Source: Nitzschia sp. pyKryTriq1 (Eukaryota; Bacillariophyta; Bacillariophyceae; Bacillariales; Bacillariaceae). Taken from it: a stretch of DNA of 64,000 nt. This document shows positions 20,355 to 29,804 of the stretch, piece after piece (position 1 is the first letter of the stretch; the number at the start of each line of letters is the position of its first letter). A model generated the notes under the pieces. It was not told where the DNA came from and did not search any database. It worked only from the letters and a program-made list of their open reading frames with translations. The stretch is taken from positions 186,001 to 250,000 of the forward strand of contig OY101123.1 of the NCBI GenBank assembly GCA_956465555.1. Direction: 5' to 3'. Made by a program: the position numbers and the translations under genes.

Positions 20355-21184
20355 TCTTCTTGTACAAATACGGTTTCAAAGGCACTCTACTGATAGATGC
20401 ATGCAATGCGATGATGAGGGGGATTGAGAGCGGTCGCGATGGTATGATGCATACCGGTATATGCGATGACGATGGATCGATCGTCGGCAAATTATATTCA
20501 AGCAAAGCAAATTCAAGCGTAAAAATCCCATGGTCGGCGCGCGGCTTGCTTCGAGTATCGCGGTATTTATTCGTACAGTAATAATATGACTGTCGTACTG
20601 TAGTACGTGTACCGCACGACAAAATGAACGCGTACGGGAACCCCCCCCCCCGCCCCCCCCAATCCCGTCCTTTTAGGGGTGCTTTCCCGCCCCTGCGGGA
20701 TTCATCCCCCCCCCTTGGAGTCGTCGTCGCGTCGTCGTCTCGCGTCAAGCTGAACGTGAAAACCGGAAAAAAAACCAATTCATTTCATTCATGTCATGCT
20801 GCGGGTGTCGAGACTATTGTCTTGCATTGTCCAGCATGCTTGTCCTGTAGATCGTCCGTAGAAACTGTACTCGTTCCGGTGCGTCCAGTTGGACATCTCG
20901 CCGACTATTGTCTTGCATTGTCTACATAGCATGCTTGTCCTGTAGATCGTCCGTAGAAACTGTACTAGTTCCGGTGCGTCCAGTTGGACATCTCGAAATG
21001 CGGCAACCCGACGTCGGCGGGCGAGGCATAGATGATTCCGACCGTCTTTGATCATACTGTATTTGCAATCTCAAGCATTGGATACACTATACGAATTATC
21101 ATCCGCCTCAGCCTCATTATCATCAGCCTGATCATCATCATCATCATTGTCTGCCAACAACAACAAAAACAACAACAACAACAA
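20355..21184. other. Intergenic with poly-C tract and short tandem repeat
   Basis: No gene is seen. A near-pure C run (20641-20660) sits in a GC-rich, palindromic patch (20620-20760). The rest holds a duplicated 90-bp unit and an ATC/CAT-rich microsatellite that leads into a decayed gene fragment. Confidence 0.5.
20812..20995. repeat. Tandem duplication of a unit of about 90 bp
   Basis: Two adjacent copies (20812-20900 and 20903-20995) share GACTATTGTCTTGCATTGTC at one end and CCAGTTGGACATCTCG at the other. The second copy carries a 4-bp insertion and a point change (CTCGTTCC versus CTAGTTCC). They are nearly identical, hence a recent event. Confidence 0.9.
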
Positions 21185-21791
21185 AACAAAACAACACTAC
21201 CAGTACCTCTACTTCTACGACGACAACATTATGGCATAGGGAACGTCCCGATTGGACCTTTCGTGCCAAGGGATTGTGGATCACTGCGAAAAGCATTACT
21301 ACGAAAGAAGAAGGAGGAGGAGAAGAAGAAGCATCATCATCGCCATCACCACCCGCTTCTTCTTCTTCTTCTTCTTCTTCTTCTTCACCAGACTTATTGG
21401 CTGCCATGGTCGGTTCGAGTAATTTTGGAAGACGTACTGTAGTTGGGAACGGGACATGGAAAGCAATCTGATTTTGATATTTCCACCGAGGACCACCACC
21501 GATTCTTCTACTTCATATGATGATTCTACTTCATTTTCATCGTCATCGTCGTCGCTTGCCGCACAATTTTAAGACGAATGGAAGCTCTTGTTGAGTCATT
21601 CTTCCGAACAAACAAGAACGACAACAACGACAGCATTGGCGGCCGCAGAGGGCGCACCAGGAGCAATATTCCAGGGCGATCTTGCTGCTGCTTCACATCA
21701 GCGACCCCCAAAAGTTTTGGTCGGGGATCTCGATCGCCTACCGTGGCACGTACGAGTGTGCTATCCGTTCATTCAATCGTTCTTTTTCTAG
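21185..21791 (+). pseudogene. Decayed 3' fragment of a phosphatidylglycerophosphate synthase (PGS1)-like gene
   Basis: The fragment encodes the C-terminal quarter of a PLD-superfamily CDP-diacylglycerol-glycerol-3-phosphate phosphatidyltransferase (PGS1 type). DWTFRAKGLW corresponds to the second HKD motif of PGS1 (family: WTFHAKGLW, so the His is Arg here). After a Glu/Ser-rich low-complexity insert comes LLAAMVGSSNFGRR (family: LTLIGSPNFGYRS). A shift of frame between about 21430 and 21465 then leads to WERDMESNLILIFPP (family: RDLEAQ region). An in-frame TAA at 21570-21572 precedes the conserved end LPWHVRVCYPFIQSFF (family: WVKMVTPLIKNFF). I see no N-terminal part upstream. A frame change, a stop, loss of the catalytic His and the missing front all say pseudogene. 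The intact parent must lie elsewhere, since the enzyme is needed for cardiolipin and phosphatidylglycerol. Confidence 0.7.
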
Positions 21792-22237
21792 GCGATTTCG
21801 TTGATCTTGTCGGGTGCCAACTTGTCGGAAGAATACTGTCGAACTGATGGTAAACTATTTATGTCCAACTACTCGATATTCTCTGTCAACATCATGTCTC
21901 CTGCAAACTAGGTACTTCATGAATATAAGACTATACTAAGTAATCTTTACGACTCGACGAATACGAGATGTCGTCGGCGAGGACGAGTCTGCGCTTTGGA
22001 GCGTATGAGCTTTTCGCTTTTCGTCCCGCCATTGCAATCTTACATACTAGTAGTGCGGTAGACGGGGCGGGGGAATCAAAAGTCAATTTTCTCCGCTTCG
22101 AAATACAATTATCTGTAGGAAGCTGCTCGGTCAAGTGTTTATAAGTTGAATAATAAATATACCCCTATCTTTTATTTCTGTATGCACGAAACATTAATTT
22201 TAATACTTTCACGATGACACATCTCAGTATCTTCTTC
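21792..22237. other. Intergenic
   Basis: No gene is seen. A minus-strand 67-codon frame (21931-22134) has no recognisable motif. The last 60 bp are probably the 3' untranslated region of the following minus-strand gene. Confidence 0.5.
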
Positions 22238-23416
22238 TTAGAGCATGGCGGCAGCAATGGCAACCATTGACATGGTGGCAGCGGCGATCGAGGTGGAGCT
22301 AGCTCCAGAGTTGGATGTTCGGGCTTCGGCTTGGGCAGTGTCGAATTGCAAGTCGAACTCGGCGGCACCGGCTCCGTCACCTTGCAAGTCACGGTCGGCA
22401 GCTCGAAGTCGACGACGAGCGTTTCCGAACTGCATTGATGCCACACCGGCTCCGTCAACGGTTCCTACGTTGGCGTAGAACTGGGCGAACAAGATCGTCG
22501 AGAAACGGCAGGTCGGCTGACCGATGCACGCAGCGGCGTCGAAGCTGGTCAACAAGTTGCCGGCAGCAAGGCCGTCAGCAATGGCAAGCTGGTTGATGCC
22601 GCCTCCCTTGGTGAACGTGAAGTCGTCAATCGAACGCATGAAGATACCATCGGCCTTGGCTTCGTCTTCGGGGGTCACACAGACGTGGATGATTTGACCT
22701 TGGTTTCGGGGAAGAACACGGGTGGCTTCGTCCAAAGGATCAAAGGAGTCAGCACTGCACTCGAATCCACGAACCTCGTAGGCTTGGTTGGCAGTACGGA
22801 CGAGACGGTTCTTGGGGGCAACGTTGATGGTACCGATCTGGAATCCGTCGGTCAAGTCAACGGTGAGAGTAATGAGGGTCTCAAGGAAGTTGACTTCGAC
22901 AGGGGTGGAGATGCCCAACCTGGTGTCGGTCCACAATCCGAATCGAACGCAGAAACGGACTTCGGCAATCAATTGGTTGTCGACAGTAGTTTCGTTGTAG
23001 ATATCGCTTGTTTGTTGTGAGATGGTCTGAGGGTCGAATTCAGCGACAATAGTGGCTTCACGACCATTGAAAGCACCACTATCCAGCATGGTGGCGCTGG
23101 GGTTGGCGAAGTCGGCGGCAGCTGCAAGCTGCGCGCTTTCAAGAAGGAAGGGCCCGGGAGCAGCCCACATGGCACTGCTGTCCAGTGAGGCGGTCGGATT
23201 GGCAGCAGTGTCAACTTGACAGTCCGGAGCCTTCCACAAAGTAAACTTGGGCATGCCAGAGTTGATGTAGTCGGTCACTGGGAAGGTGAGATTGAAAGTA
23301 TTCGCGTCGAATTTGAAGAGCGGCTCTTGCAGAGCCCACTTCTCAGCAAGGGTGGCACCTTGGGCCGAGGCAACAGCGGCCGTGGTGGCGGCAACGAGGG
23401 CGGTGAACTTCATCAT
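22238..23416 (-). CDS. Secreted, probably GPI-anchored protein of unknown function, copy 1
   Basis: A 392-aa single-exon protein. The N-terminus (MMKFTALVAATTAAVASAQG) is a clear signal peptide. The mature part is an ordinary globular sequence with few Cys (for example RFCVRFGL, RGFECSADSF, HVCVTPEDEAKADG and CIGQPTCRF). A basic cluster, NARRRLRAADRDL, near residue 336 may be a processing site. The C-terminal 20 residues (SSTSIAAATMSMVAIAAAML) are hydrophobic after a Ser/Thr/Asn-rich stretch, as in GPI-anchor signals, so I infer the cell surface. I do not recognise a named domain. A second copy at 54545-55723 differs at only 9 of 392 residues by my count, and a truncated third copy lies at 55978-56241. 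The clean codon use and strong conservation suggest a highly expressed gene. The start is the first of two ATGs. Confidence 0.88.
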   Translation of the reverse strand: MMKFTALVAATTAAVASAQGATLAEKWALQEPLFKFDANTFNLTFPVTDYINSGMPKFTLWKAPDCQVDTAANPTASLDSSAMWAAPGPFLLESAQLAAAADFANPSATMLDSGAFNGREATIVAEFDPQTISQQTSDIYNETTVDNQLIAEVRFCVRFGLWTDTRLGISTPVEVNFLETLITLTVDLTDGFQIGTINVAPKNRLVRTANQAYEVRGFECSADSFDPLDEATRVLPRNQGQIIHVCVTPEDEAKADGIFMRSIDDFTFTKGGGINQLAIADGLAAGNLLTSFDAAACIGQPTCRFSTILFAQFYANVGTVDGAGVASMQFGNARRRLRAADRDLQGDGAGAAEFDLQFDTAQAEARTSNSGASSTSIAAATMSMVAIAAAML

Positions 23417-23690
23417 GTTTGTTTTGTTTTGTTTTAGTTTGTTGGATGCTATGATGTGCTTCCGCTCGGATCTTCAAAAAAATTATGAGGACATCAAAGT
23501 GGATTTTTTGACGGCAGGAATGGTTTTCGACGGCTTTGTCGGATCGGAGACGAAAACAGCGTTTGGGCGGGTCATTCGGTGAAATTGTAACTGTGGAATA
23601 GGACTGCAAATCTTTTCTACTCCCCGCCAGTTTCCCTAGTAAAATTGAAGTCATTGGATAAAGAGGACGGCTTTTCAATTCTTCTCTGCA
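22238..23690. repeat. Dispersed segmental duplication, copy 1 (partner 54545-55991)
   Basis: The whole coding region plus about 270 bp of upstream DNA is shared with 54545-55991, in the same orientation and 32 kb apart. Similarity begins within a few bases of the stop codon and ends abruptly near 23690 (TTCAATTCTTCTCTG). Small differences include one GTTTT unit in the leader and scattered substitutions. Confidence 0.9.
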
Positions 23691-24904
23691 AACTGGGGTC
23701 TGTGTGACCTGGTGTTCTTTCGATGACTTCTGCATACAAATCGAAGGCATTCATTTCAGAAAGTATAATAGATCCCCCGAAATAGTCTTGTTTGAAATGT
23801 CCCGGAATAATGAAAAGCGAACCTAGTGTCAACGCAAAAAAAAGAACCGGTAGTAGTAGTACCGGTACCTGGTACCGTATAACCGCGATGACCGATGATT
23901 GAAGACAACATGAACGACCGTGCGTTTTCTCCGAGAGGTAGCGGACTGACGACTCCTCCTCCATCTCTACTACCAATTAGTAGTAGCTAGCTACCAGTAG
24001 TAGTGAGAGACGGAACTCTGAAATAATTGCCAAACAGAAATGGGACGTGCCAAACCAATTAATGCTCTTGTCAAATCCATTTATTGCCCCGCCCTCGCCA
24101 AAGAAGAATGCCTTTAAAATAGCAGCAGCACTCTCTGTAGTTCTAGCTAGTAGCAGAGAGGATTACTGTAGTAGCTACTACACTACAACTACTAGTAGTA
24201 GTACAATCATTCTACTATCGTTCCCGCCCGACTCTACTACCGGTAGTACTGCTCTACTACTACTACTACTACTACTACTACCGGTACTACCAGAGTACTC
24301 TGGTAGTACCGGTAGTAGCACCGTAGGGAGTAATATACTGTGCGTACTCCTCTTGCCCTTCTTGTTGAAACTACAGTACCAGTACGAGTACTACCGGTAC
24401 CGGTATACTCGTGGTGTTGGCATTGAGGAGTGTCGTCGTCGGAGTGCGAGGCAGCAAGGCAGGCACGCGTCAGGCAGGCTCTCTCACACACAAACACATA
24501 CAGTAGGAGATCATCCAGTATTAGTGGATCTCTGGATCGCTCCCCCACCTTTTGTCCATATGCATCATCGCCTATAAGAAGCGACACAATAACCTGCACA
24601 AGCACTATACCTCTAGCTAGTGTATTAGTAGAGTTGTTATTGTTCTCATTCTATCGTGCACGACCACAATACCAAACTACGAGTACCGTACTATGCTACC
24701 GCGGTACAACCGTCCGCGTCGTATCATCACACTTCGCATCAGTCCGAATACGAGGAGCGCCTGCTTTTGAAGAAAGAATAATCATCATCAAAGCTCTCGA
24801 GGATATCAACAAAGTCTACAAGCGCACAACACAACACAACACAACACAACAAAGCAAAACATCAAGCAAGAACATCATCAGCATCGCACACTTACGAAAA
24901 AAAC
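23691..24904. other. Intergenic, palindrome- and CTA-repeat-rich
   Basis: No gene is supported. The region contains dense TACCGGTA/GTACCGGTAC palindromes (23853-23878, 24283-24410), (CTA)n runs (24251-24283) and an (ACAAC)n run before the next gene. Overlapping frames up to 188 codons run through these repeats and look spurious. Confidence 0.55.
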
Positions 24905-27052
24905 ATGAAACTCACCTGTCGCATACTCTTTCTTTGGTGTGGATTACTTTTGCCGCATCATCATGGATTGATCATTGTCATGGCGGAACGACATAAAACT
25001 GATTCTGCCTTTCAGGCGGCTCGTAATCTCTGGTTCAATCTGACAAGAGCAGGCATGCCTTCCAACTATACCTTTGAATACCTCGAACAGAGTAGCAAGA
25101 GTTCGGATGTGAACGCAGCAACGTCTCGCGAGAATTCTTTGGCAGTAGATGTTCGCTTGGATGTGGTGACTAACGTGTATCCCACGAATAATCTTCCCAT
25201 GGTGATCGTCGGCGAGGATAACAACAACAGCAACAACAACAACGATAATGACAGTGATGGCGGTCTGAATCCAGCCGATTTCCCCACTGTCCCGGATATG
25301 TTTGATATGATTCAGGAAGCTTGGGCGATTGCCTTGATCGAGCCGATAGTTCAATATGACGACAAGTACGGCTACCCCACCAGTATTTCCATCCTTTACA
25401 ATTCGACATCCTTTATCGAGATTACTGTCGCGGCCTTGACTCCCTATACTCTTTTGGGATACGAACTAGACGAGCAAGAGGCTCTATGGGATTCCTATTT
25501 TGATGATGATGGTGATGGTGAAGGTACATATTACTCGTATGGAATCCAAGTCCTTTGTTTTTGTCTTGTCGACTACGTCTCTCCCAAATTCATTCAGGTC
25601 GAAAACAATACCATTGTTTCGACGATTGATATCGAGACTGGAGAACCGGCCGATGAATCGTTTGTCTATGAAACCATCCCCCAGTTATTTCAACGCATCC
25701 AACGATCGATCGATCAATTCGACATTACCATTCTTGTGGAATACGATGAAACTATGGGATATCCTACAAGCATATCCACCAATCCTGAATATGGAATTGC
25801 CGATGCGGGAATTTCGATCTCTGTGGGCAACGTGTCGACGATGATGATGGCACCACCATTGGATGATTGGTTCGATGATGATATGATAATGACAAACTCT
25901 ACAAATAATAATAATGGCACCACCGATGATCGACAGTTACAAGAAACCATTACCAGCACAACAACAGCATCACCCACCACCGCACGGCTGTACGACAAGG
26001 AGGCATTGCAACAAGAACTCGATACTGCCAAGGCTCTTTGGGACAGTCATTCGATTTCCAGTTACAAATTGGGGTTTACCCGTAAATGTTATTGTACCGA
26101 GGATTATCGTCAACCCACTCTGGTCATTGTCGACGATAATAATGAGGTGGTGGTGATGAGTGTCAAGAATCGAGAAACACTGGAAGAACTCACGGATGCC
26201 AATGTCTTACAAGATGCCTTTACGGTCGACAGCCTGTACCAAACCATTCAAGAGGCGTTGGACAATGATGCGTATGAAGTGGAAGTACGATGCGATGAGA
26301 CGTATGGCTTTGTGTCGTATTTTCGAATCGATTCCAGTAGTGCCATTGCCGATGAAGAACGGACCGTCTTTGTCGACTACCTGTTGCCCGTCAGTGAATG
26401 GCAAGCTCAAACAGTCGCAGCGCAAGAGCTGTGGCAATCCTCCTTTGATTGGCAACATTATTCCTTTACCTTTCAACAAGATTGTTATTCTTGTGGATCC
26501 GAAACGAATGGTGTACTCGAATCAAACCAAGTGCAAGTCCTCAATGGAAAATTGTATTCCATCAATGGAGAAGTAGTAGTATTGGACGCAGCAGCAGCAG
26601 AAGGAGAAGATACTACTACTACTGCTTCTTCTTCTTCTTCTTCTTCTCGTTCTCTATTGGCTCCCATTAACGAACTCTTATCTTCGATTCTCTTGCTAAT
26701 TTCGGATGCTGTGGACAATGACAATGAAAACAATATCTACATGATTCAAGTCGAGTATGATGCCAATTATGGATATCCGACATCGTTATTCATTGACTTT
26801 GATGAATATCTCAAGGATGAAGAAATTCAACTGACTATAAGTAACGTTGTGGAAACGCCACCTGAAACGGTTCAAGAATTGCTGATGGGCAGCAGCAGTA
26901 CTGGTACTACTGACAGCAGTAGTAGTAGTACTACGGGGGAGAGCTCCTCATCGGCATCGGCCATGAGCAGCAGGGGACCACGTGGTCTACTACTAATTGT
27001 ACCTTTTGGACTCATCGTGGCTCTACTTACAGCAAACCAGCAGCTTGGATAG
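24905..27052 (+). CDS. Cell-surface protein with four DUF6174-like repeats
   Basis: A 715-aa single-exon protein. The signal peptide (MKLTCRILFLWCGLLLPHHHG) and a hydrophobic C-tail after a Ser-rich linker (LLLIVPFGLIVALL) point to a GPI-anchored or membrane surface protein. Four repeats of about 130 residues follow the DUF6174 pattern. Each opens with LW-x-S/N and a Y-x-Y/F-x-F strand, has a Cys-containing strand (LCFCLVDY, RKCYCTEDY, QDCYSCGSE), then a PxxVxV-like strand, a helix (LFQRIQRSID, LYQTIQEALD) and a closing strand V-x-YDE/D-x-x-GYPTSI. Approximate limits are 35-190, 193-320, 373-500 and 508-655. The third repeat has diverged at the GYPTS motif (YGFVSYFRID), and the first lacks the Cys strand. 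The family is of unknown function, found in bacteria and expanded in diatoms. Asn- and Ser-rich linkers derive from trinucleotide runs. Confidence 0.8.
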   Translation: MKLTCRILFLWCGLLLPHHHGLIIVMAERHKTDSAFQAARNLWFNLTRAGMPSNYTFEYLEQSSKSSDVNAATSRENSLAVDVRLDVVTNVYPTNNLPMVIVGEDNNNSNNNNDNDSDGGLNPADFPTVPDMFDMIQEAWAIALIEPIVQYDDKYGYPTSISILYNSTSFIEITVAALTPYTLLGYELDEQEALWDSYFDDDGDGEGTYYSYGIQVLCFCLVDYVSPKFIQVENNTIVSTIDIETGEPADESFVYETIPQLFQRIQRSIDQFDITILVEYDETMGYPTSISTNPEYGIADAGISISVGNVSTMMMAPPLDDWFDDDMIMTNSTNNNNGTTDDRQLQETITSTTTASPTTARLYDKEALQQELDTAKALWDSHSISSYKLGFTRKCYCTEDYRQPTLVIVDDNNEVVVMSVKNRETLEELTDANVLQDAFTVDSLYQTIQEALDNDAYEVEVRCDETYGFVSYFRIDSSSAIADEERTVFVDYLLPVSEWQAQTVAAQELWQSSFDWQHYSFTFQQDCYSCGSETNGVLESNQVQVLNGKLYSINGEVVVLDAAAAEGEDTTTTASSSSSSSRSLLAPINELLSSILLLISDAVDNDNENNIYMIQVEYDANYGYPTSLFIDFDEYLKDEEIQLTISNVVETPPETVQELLMGSSSTGTTDSSSSSTTGESSSSASAMSSRGPRGLLLIVPFGLIVALLTANQQLG

Positions 27053-27401
27053 GTACTACTAGTAGTACAGTAAAGCTAACGCGAAAAGACACAATGGAGA
27101 TTAGATCGTCGGGAAAGAAAGAATAGCATACTGGTACAAAAACAAATAATTGTCTTGAATAAAATCCAGACTAATCTTAACAACAAAAAGAGTTTACTAT
27201 ACTAGTACTCCCTGCTGCAAAGAAGTCAAAAAGTATCTCTACTTACAATGACTACGAGTAAATAGTCGTAGCTTTTTGCTTTCCAATTTATTGATTGTTC
27301 GATATTAGCCTATAAATACTACGAACACCAACCATGGTCCTCCTTCGCTCTCCATTGATGGATTGATCCATCCATCCATCCATGATGAAGATGGATTCCT
27401 T
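27053..27401. other. Convergent intergenic region
   Basis: No gene is seen. Both neighbours end here. A (CCAT)n run lies at 27366-27382. Confidence 0.5.
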
Positions 27402-29078
27402 TTACCGCAACTTGGCTGATGTTTCACCTTGGTGGTGGATGCTGGACCATCCATAGTACAGAAAGAGCAAACCGAGTGGAACAAGGACCAACGCCGGACG
27501 AAAGAGGCTCCATCTTGTTGTTATGGGATGCCCTCCTGCTCCTGCTGATGGCTTACTATTGGGGTGGTTGTCACTGTCGTCGCCACCATCTCCCCGGGGA
27601 ACGGTCAACCCCTTGTTGGAGTTGTTGCGATGACCAGTAGTATTGGCGGCCGACCCACCAAGCATGCGACGAAAGAGACCAACCTCCTGATGATGCTCTG
27701 CTGGTTCTGTAGTGTATCTGGATCGAGGGTTGTTGTGACTATTGTTGTTGCCGTTGTTGTTGTTGTTGTTGTTGCCGTTGCCCAAAAGTGGAGAAGTCTC
27801 TCGCGTCGGCAGCTCCTCATCATGCTCATCCGACGAGGATTCGGTTTTGGCTTTTTCATAGTGCAAGGCAGAGTAGGGGCGGGCCGCCGCCGAAGAAGAT
27901 TTCTTGGAAGCAATCTTCTGCACTTTAATATTAGTATTGTCATCGTCGCCGTCTTCCACTCCAAGATCCATTTCATCATCCGATGGAACATAGGAAAACT
28001 GGAGACTGCTATTGTTGTTGTTGTTGGATGCTGCGGATTTTGAAGAAGGATCGCCAGATAAAAAGTTGGCAATAAACTCTTCTTCGTCATCATCATCGTC
28101 GTCGTCAGAAACCATGTTCTCTGAGGGATAGTGGGTTTTCATGTAGATGTCCACAACGGAATTTTGTTTTGAGGGTGATGATTTGTGGTCGGATTCATTT
28201 TCATCTCCATCTTCATCTTCATCCATTGGTGTTTGTTTTATTGGATCCTCGCCACTGTTACTACTACTAGTACTGGAGTCATCGTTGTTGTTGTTCTTTT
28301 CCTCGCTCGATGACGACGAATCGTCGCCATCATCATCGTTGCTGGCAGCACCCCAATCGTACACGGGTTCCTCGTCCTCGTCCATTTCAACTACTGCAGG
28401 TTTCTTCGTCTTTCCATCGACTTCTCCTCCTCCTCCCGAATTTCCATTCACTACTACTACTACTTCCAACGATCCATTCCAGGTCATTTCATTGTATCCC
28501 AAGATTTGTGCCGCCATTTGCTGATCTGCCGATAGAGCACTCCAGGGCAAGTCAAAGACATCGAGTTGTTGACTGAATTCATCCCAGAGCTCTTGTGTAT
28601 AACCTAATGTACTCGCGGCTTGACGAATATTGGACGGAAGATCTTTCCAGTAATCATTGCAGTCGGTGATCCAATTGTATTTGTTCTGCAAAAAGGCCAA
28701 AATCTCGGATTTGGGCTGATTCATGATTTCGTCGAGACGTTTTTGGAGTATCAACACTTGCTGAAGAAGTGTCGCTTCATCGTCAGTACTGGTACTACTG
28801 TTCTTTGCAGAAGATGATGATGATGACAATATTAGATTCGCCTCTTCGACCAATTTGGATTTGACCAGCTCTCTTGTCTTTTCCATCATTTGCTCTTCTT
28901 GTGCCTGGACTTTGTTCTGTCGGATTTGCTGCCGAGTCAACCAAACCGCGGCCTTGTCTTCGGCAGCCACACGCTCATACTCTCGAACTTGATTATGATC
29001 TTCATCGAAGGAAACACCCTTTTTGGGTAAGACCATCTTATCATCGAGATTTGTTGTTGTTGTTGTTGTTGAACTCAT
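27402..29078 (-). CDS. Acidic, tail-anchored membrane protein, function unknown
   Basis: A 558-aa single-exon protein. The N-terminal part carries a segment seen in many diatom proteins (KKGVSFDEDHNQVREYE, 19-35, then AAEDKAAVWLTRQQIRQNK). A likely coiled coil spans about 47-120. Next are two related motifs of about 25 residues: WKDLPSNIRQAASTLGYTQE and WSALSADQQMAAQILGYNEM, both of the form W-x(7-8)-Q/R-xAAxxLGY-x-x-x-W. These paired LGY motifs occur in other diatom proteins I recall. Residues 230-470 are highly acidic and Ser/Asn-rich, largely from trinucleotide repeats. A single hydrophobic segment close to the end (ALVLVPLGLLFLYYGW) implies a tail anchor with the bulk in the cytosol. There is no enzymatic motif. 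The partner membrane is unknown. Confidence 0.75.
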   Translation of the reverse strand: MSSTTTTTTNLDDKMVLPKKGVSFDEDHNQVREYERVAAEDKAAVWLTRQQIRQNKVQAQEEQMMEKTRELVKSKLVEEANLILSSSSSSAKNSSTSTDDEATLLQQVLILQKRLDEIMNQPKSEILAFLQNKYNWITDCNDYWKDLPSNIRQAASTLGYTQELWDEFSQQLDVFDLPWSALSADQQMAAQILGYNEMTWNGSLEVVVVVNGNSGGGGEVDGKTKKPAVVEMDEDEEPVYDWGAASNDDDGDDSSSSSEEKNNNNDDSSTSSSNSGEDPIKQTPMDEDEDGDENESDHKSSPSKQNSVVDIYMKTHYPSENMVSDDDDDDDEEEFIANFLSGDPSSKSAASNNNNNSSLQFSYVPSDDEMDLGVEDGDDDNTNIKVQKIASKKSSSAAARPYSALHYEKAKTESSSDEHDEELPTRETSPLLGNGNNNNNNNGNNNSHNNPRSRYTTEPAEHHQEVGLFRRMLGGSAANTTGHRNNSNKGLTVPRGDGGDDSDNHPNSKPSAGAGGHPITTRWSLFRPALVLVPLGLLFLYYGWSSIHHQGETSAKLR

Positions 29079-29804
29079 GGTGTAAAGTATAATAAGTATA
29101 TGTTTGTTGTATTGCCAATTGGACTTTTATCGGTGGGAATGTGCTGATGCTGATGGTCATTCTTCATCGCATCGTGGTCTTTTCGAACTTGGGCCCTAAA
29201 GTACCGGTAATAGTGTGGCTACCGCGCCGGCACAGTACACCTAGTAGTACAGTGTACGACGACGAATAATGACCCAATCAATCATCAAAGCAAAGGCACA
29301 TCATATTATGCTGATGTCACGCCTCGTCATCTTTCTCGCGCCGTCGATCGACTTGATCGACGCGCGATCCGGCCGGCATACATACAGTACGCATTCTATG
29401 CGACTGACTGTACAGTAGACTGTAGGTGGAATCTATCTTTATACTTTTGGTTTCATCTACTGTCTACAATCCAGTTGGACGATCTTCCCTACTATATCTG
29501 CGTTGCTATTACTCCCAAGAGTACTCATTGAGGAGGGCCCGCCGGTCCCCGTGAATAATGTATTCTGATGGTACACGTAGTAAGTAGTAGTAGTAGTAGT
29601 ACAATACAGCAGACGACAACAGTTGCTGCTGGTGAGGGTACTCTCGTGAGAAAAAGCCCACAAAAGCCTAGCAAGATCCCTATGAAGCATTCCTTCCTTT
29701 GATGGGTATCGTACTTTGAATGATATCAGTTTTAAGATTAGGATCATGGATACATGATTATAGTACTGTTGTTAGTTGTGTACGATTACTTCGGCCTAGT
29801 ACAA
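29079..29804. other. Intergenic
   Basis: No gene is seen. A (GTA)n run at 29580-29601 and GC-rich palindromes around 29340-29375 (CGATCGACTTGATCGACGCGCG) are present. A minus frame of 96 codons at 29457-29747 has no motif. Confidence 0.5.

Noticed and set aside
20314-20778. A 154-codon minus-strand frame over the poly-C region, whose 3' part includes the first exon of the nucleosidase gene
   Set aside because: It passes through the C tract and palindromes and carries no motif. Only its last few bases make sense, and in another phase, as the 14-nt exon.
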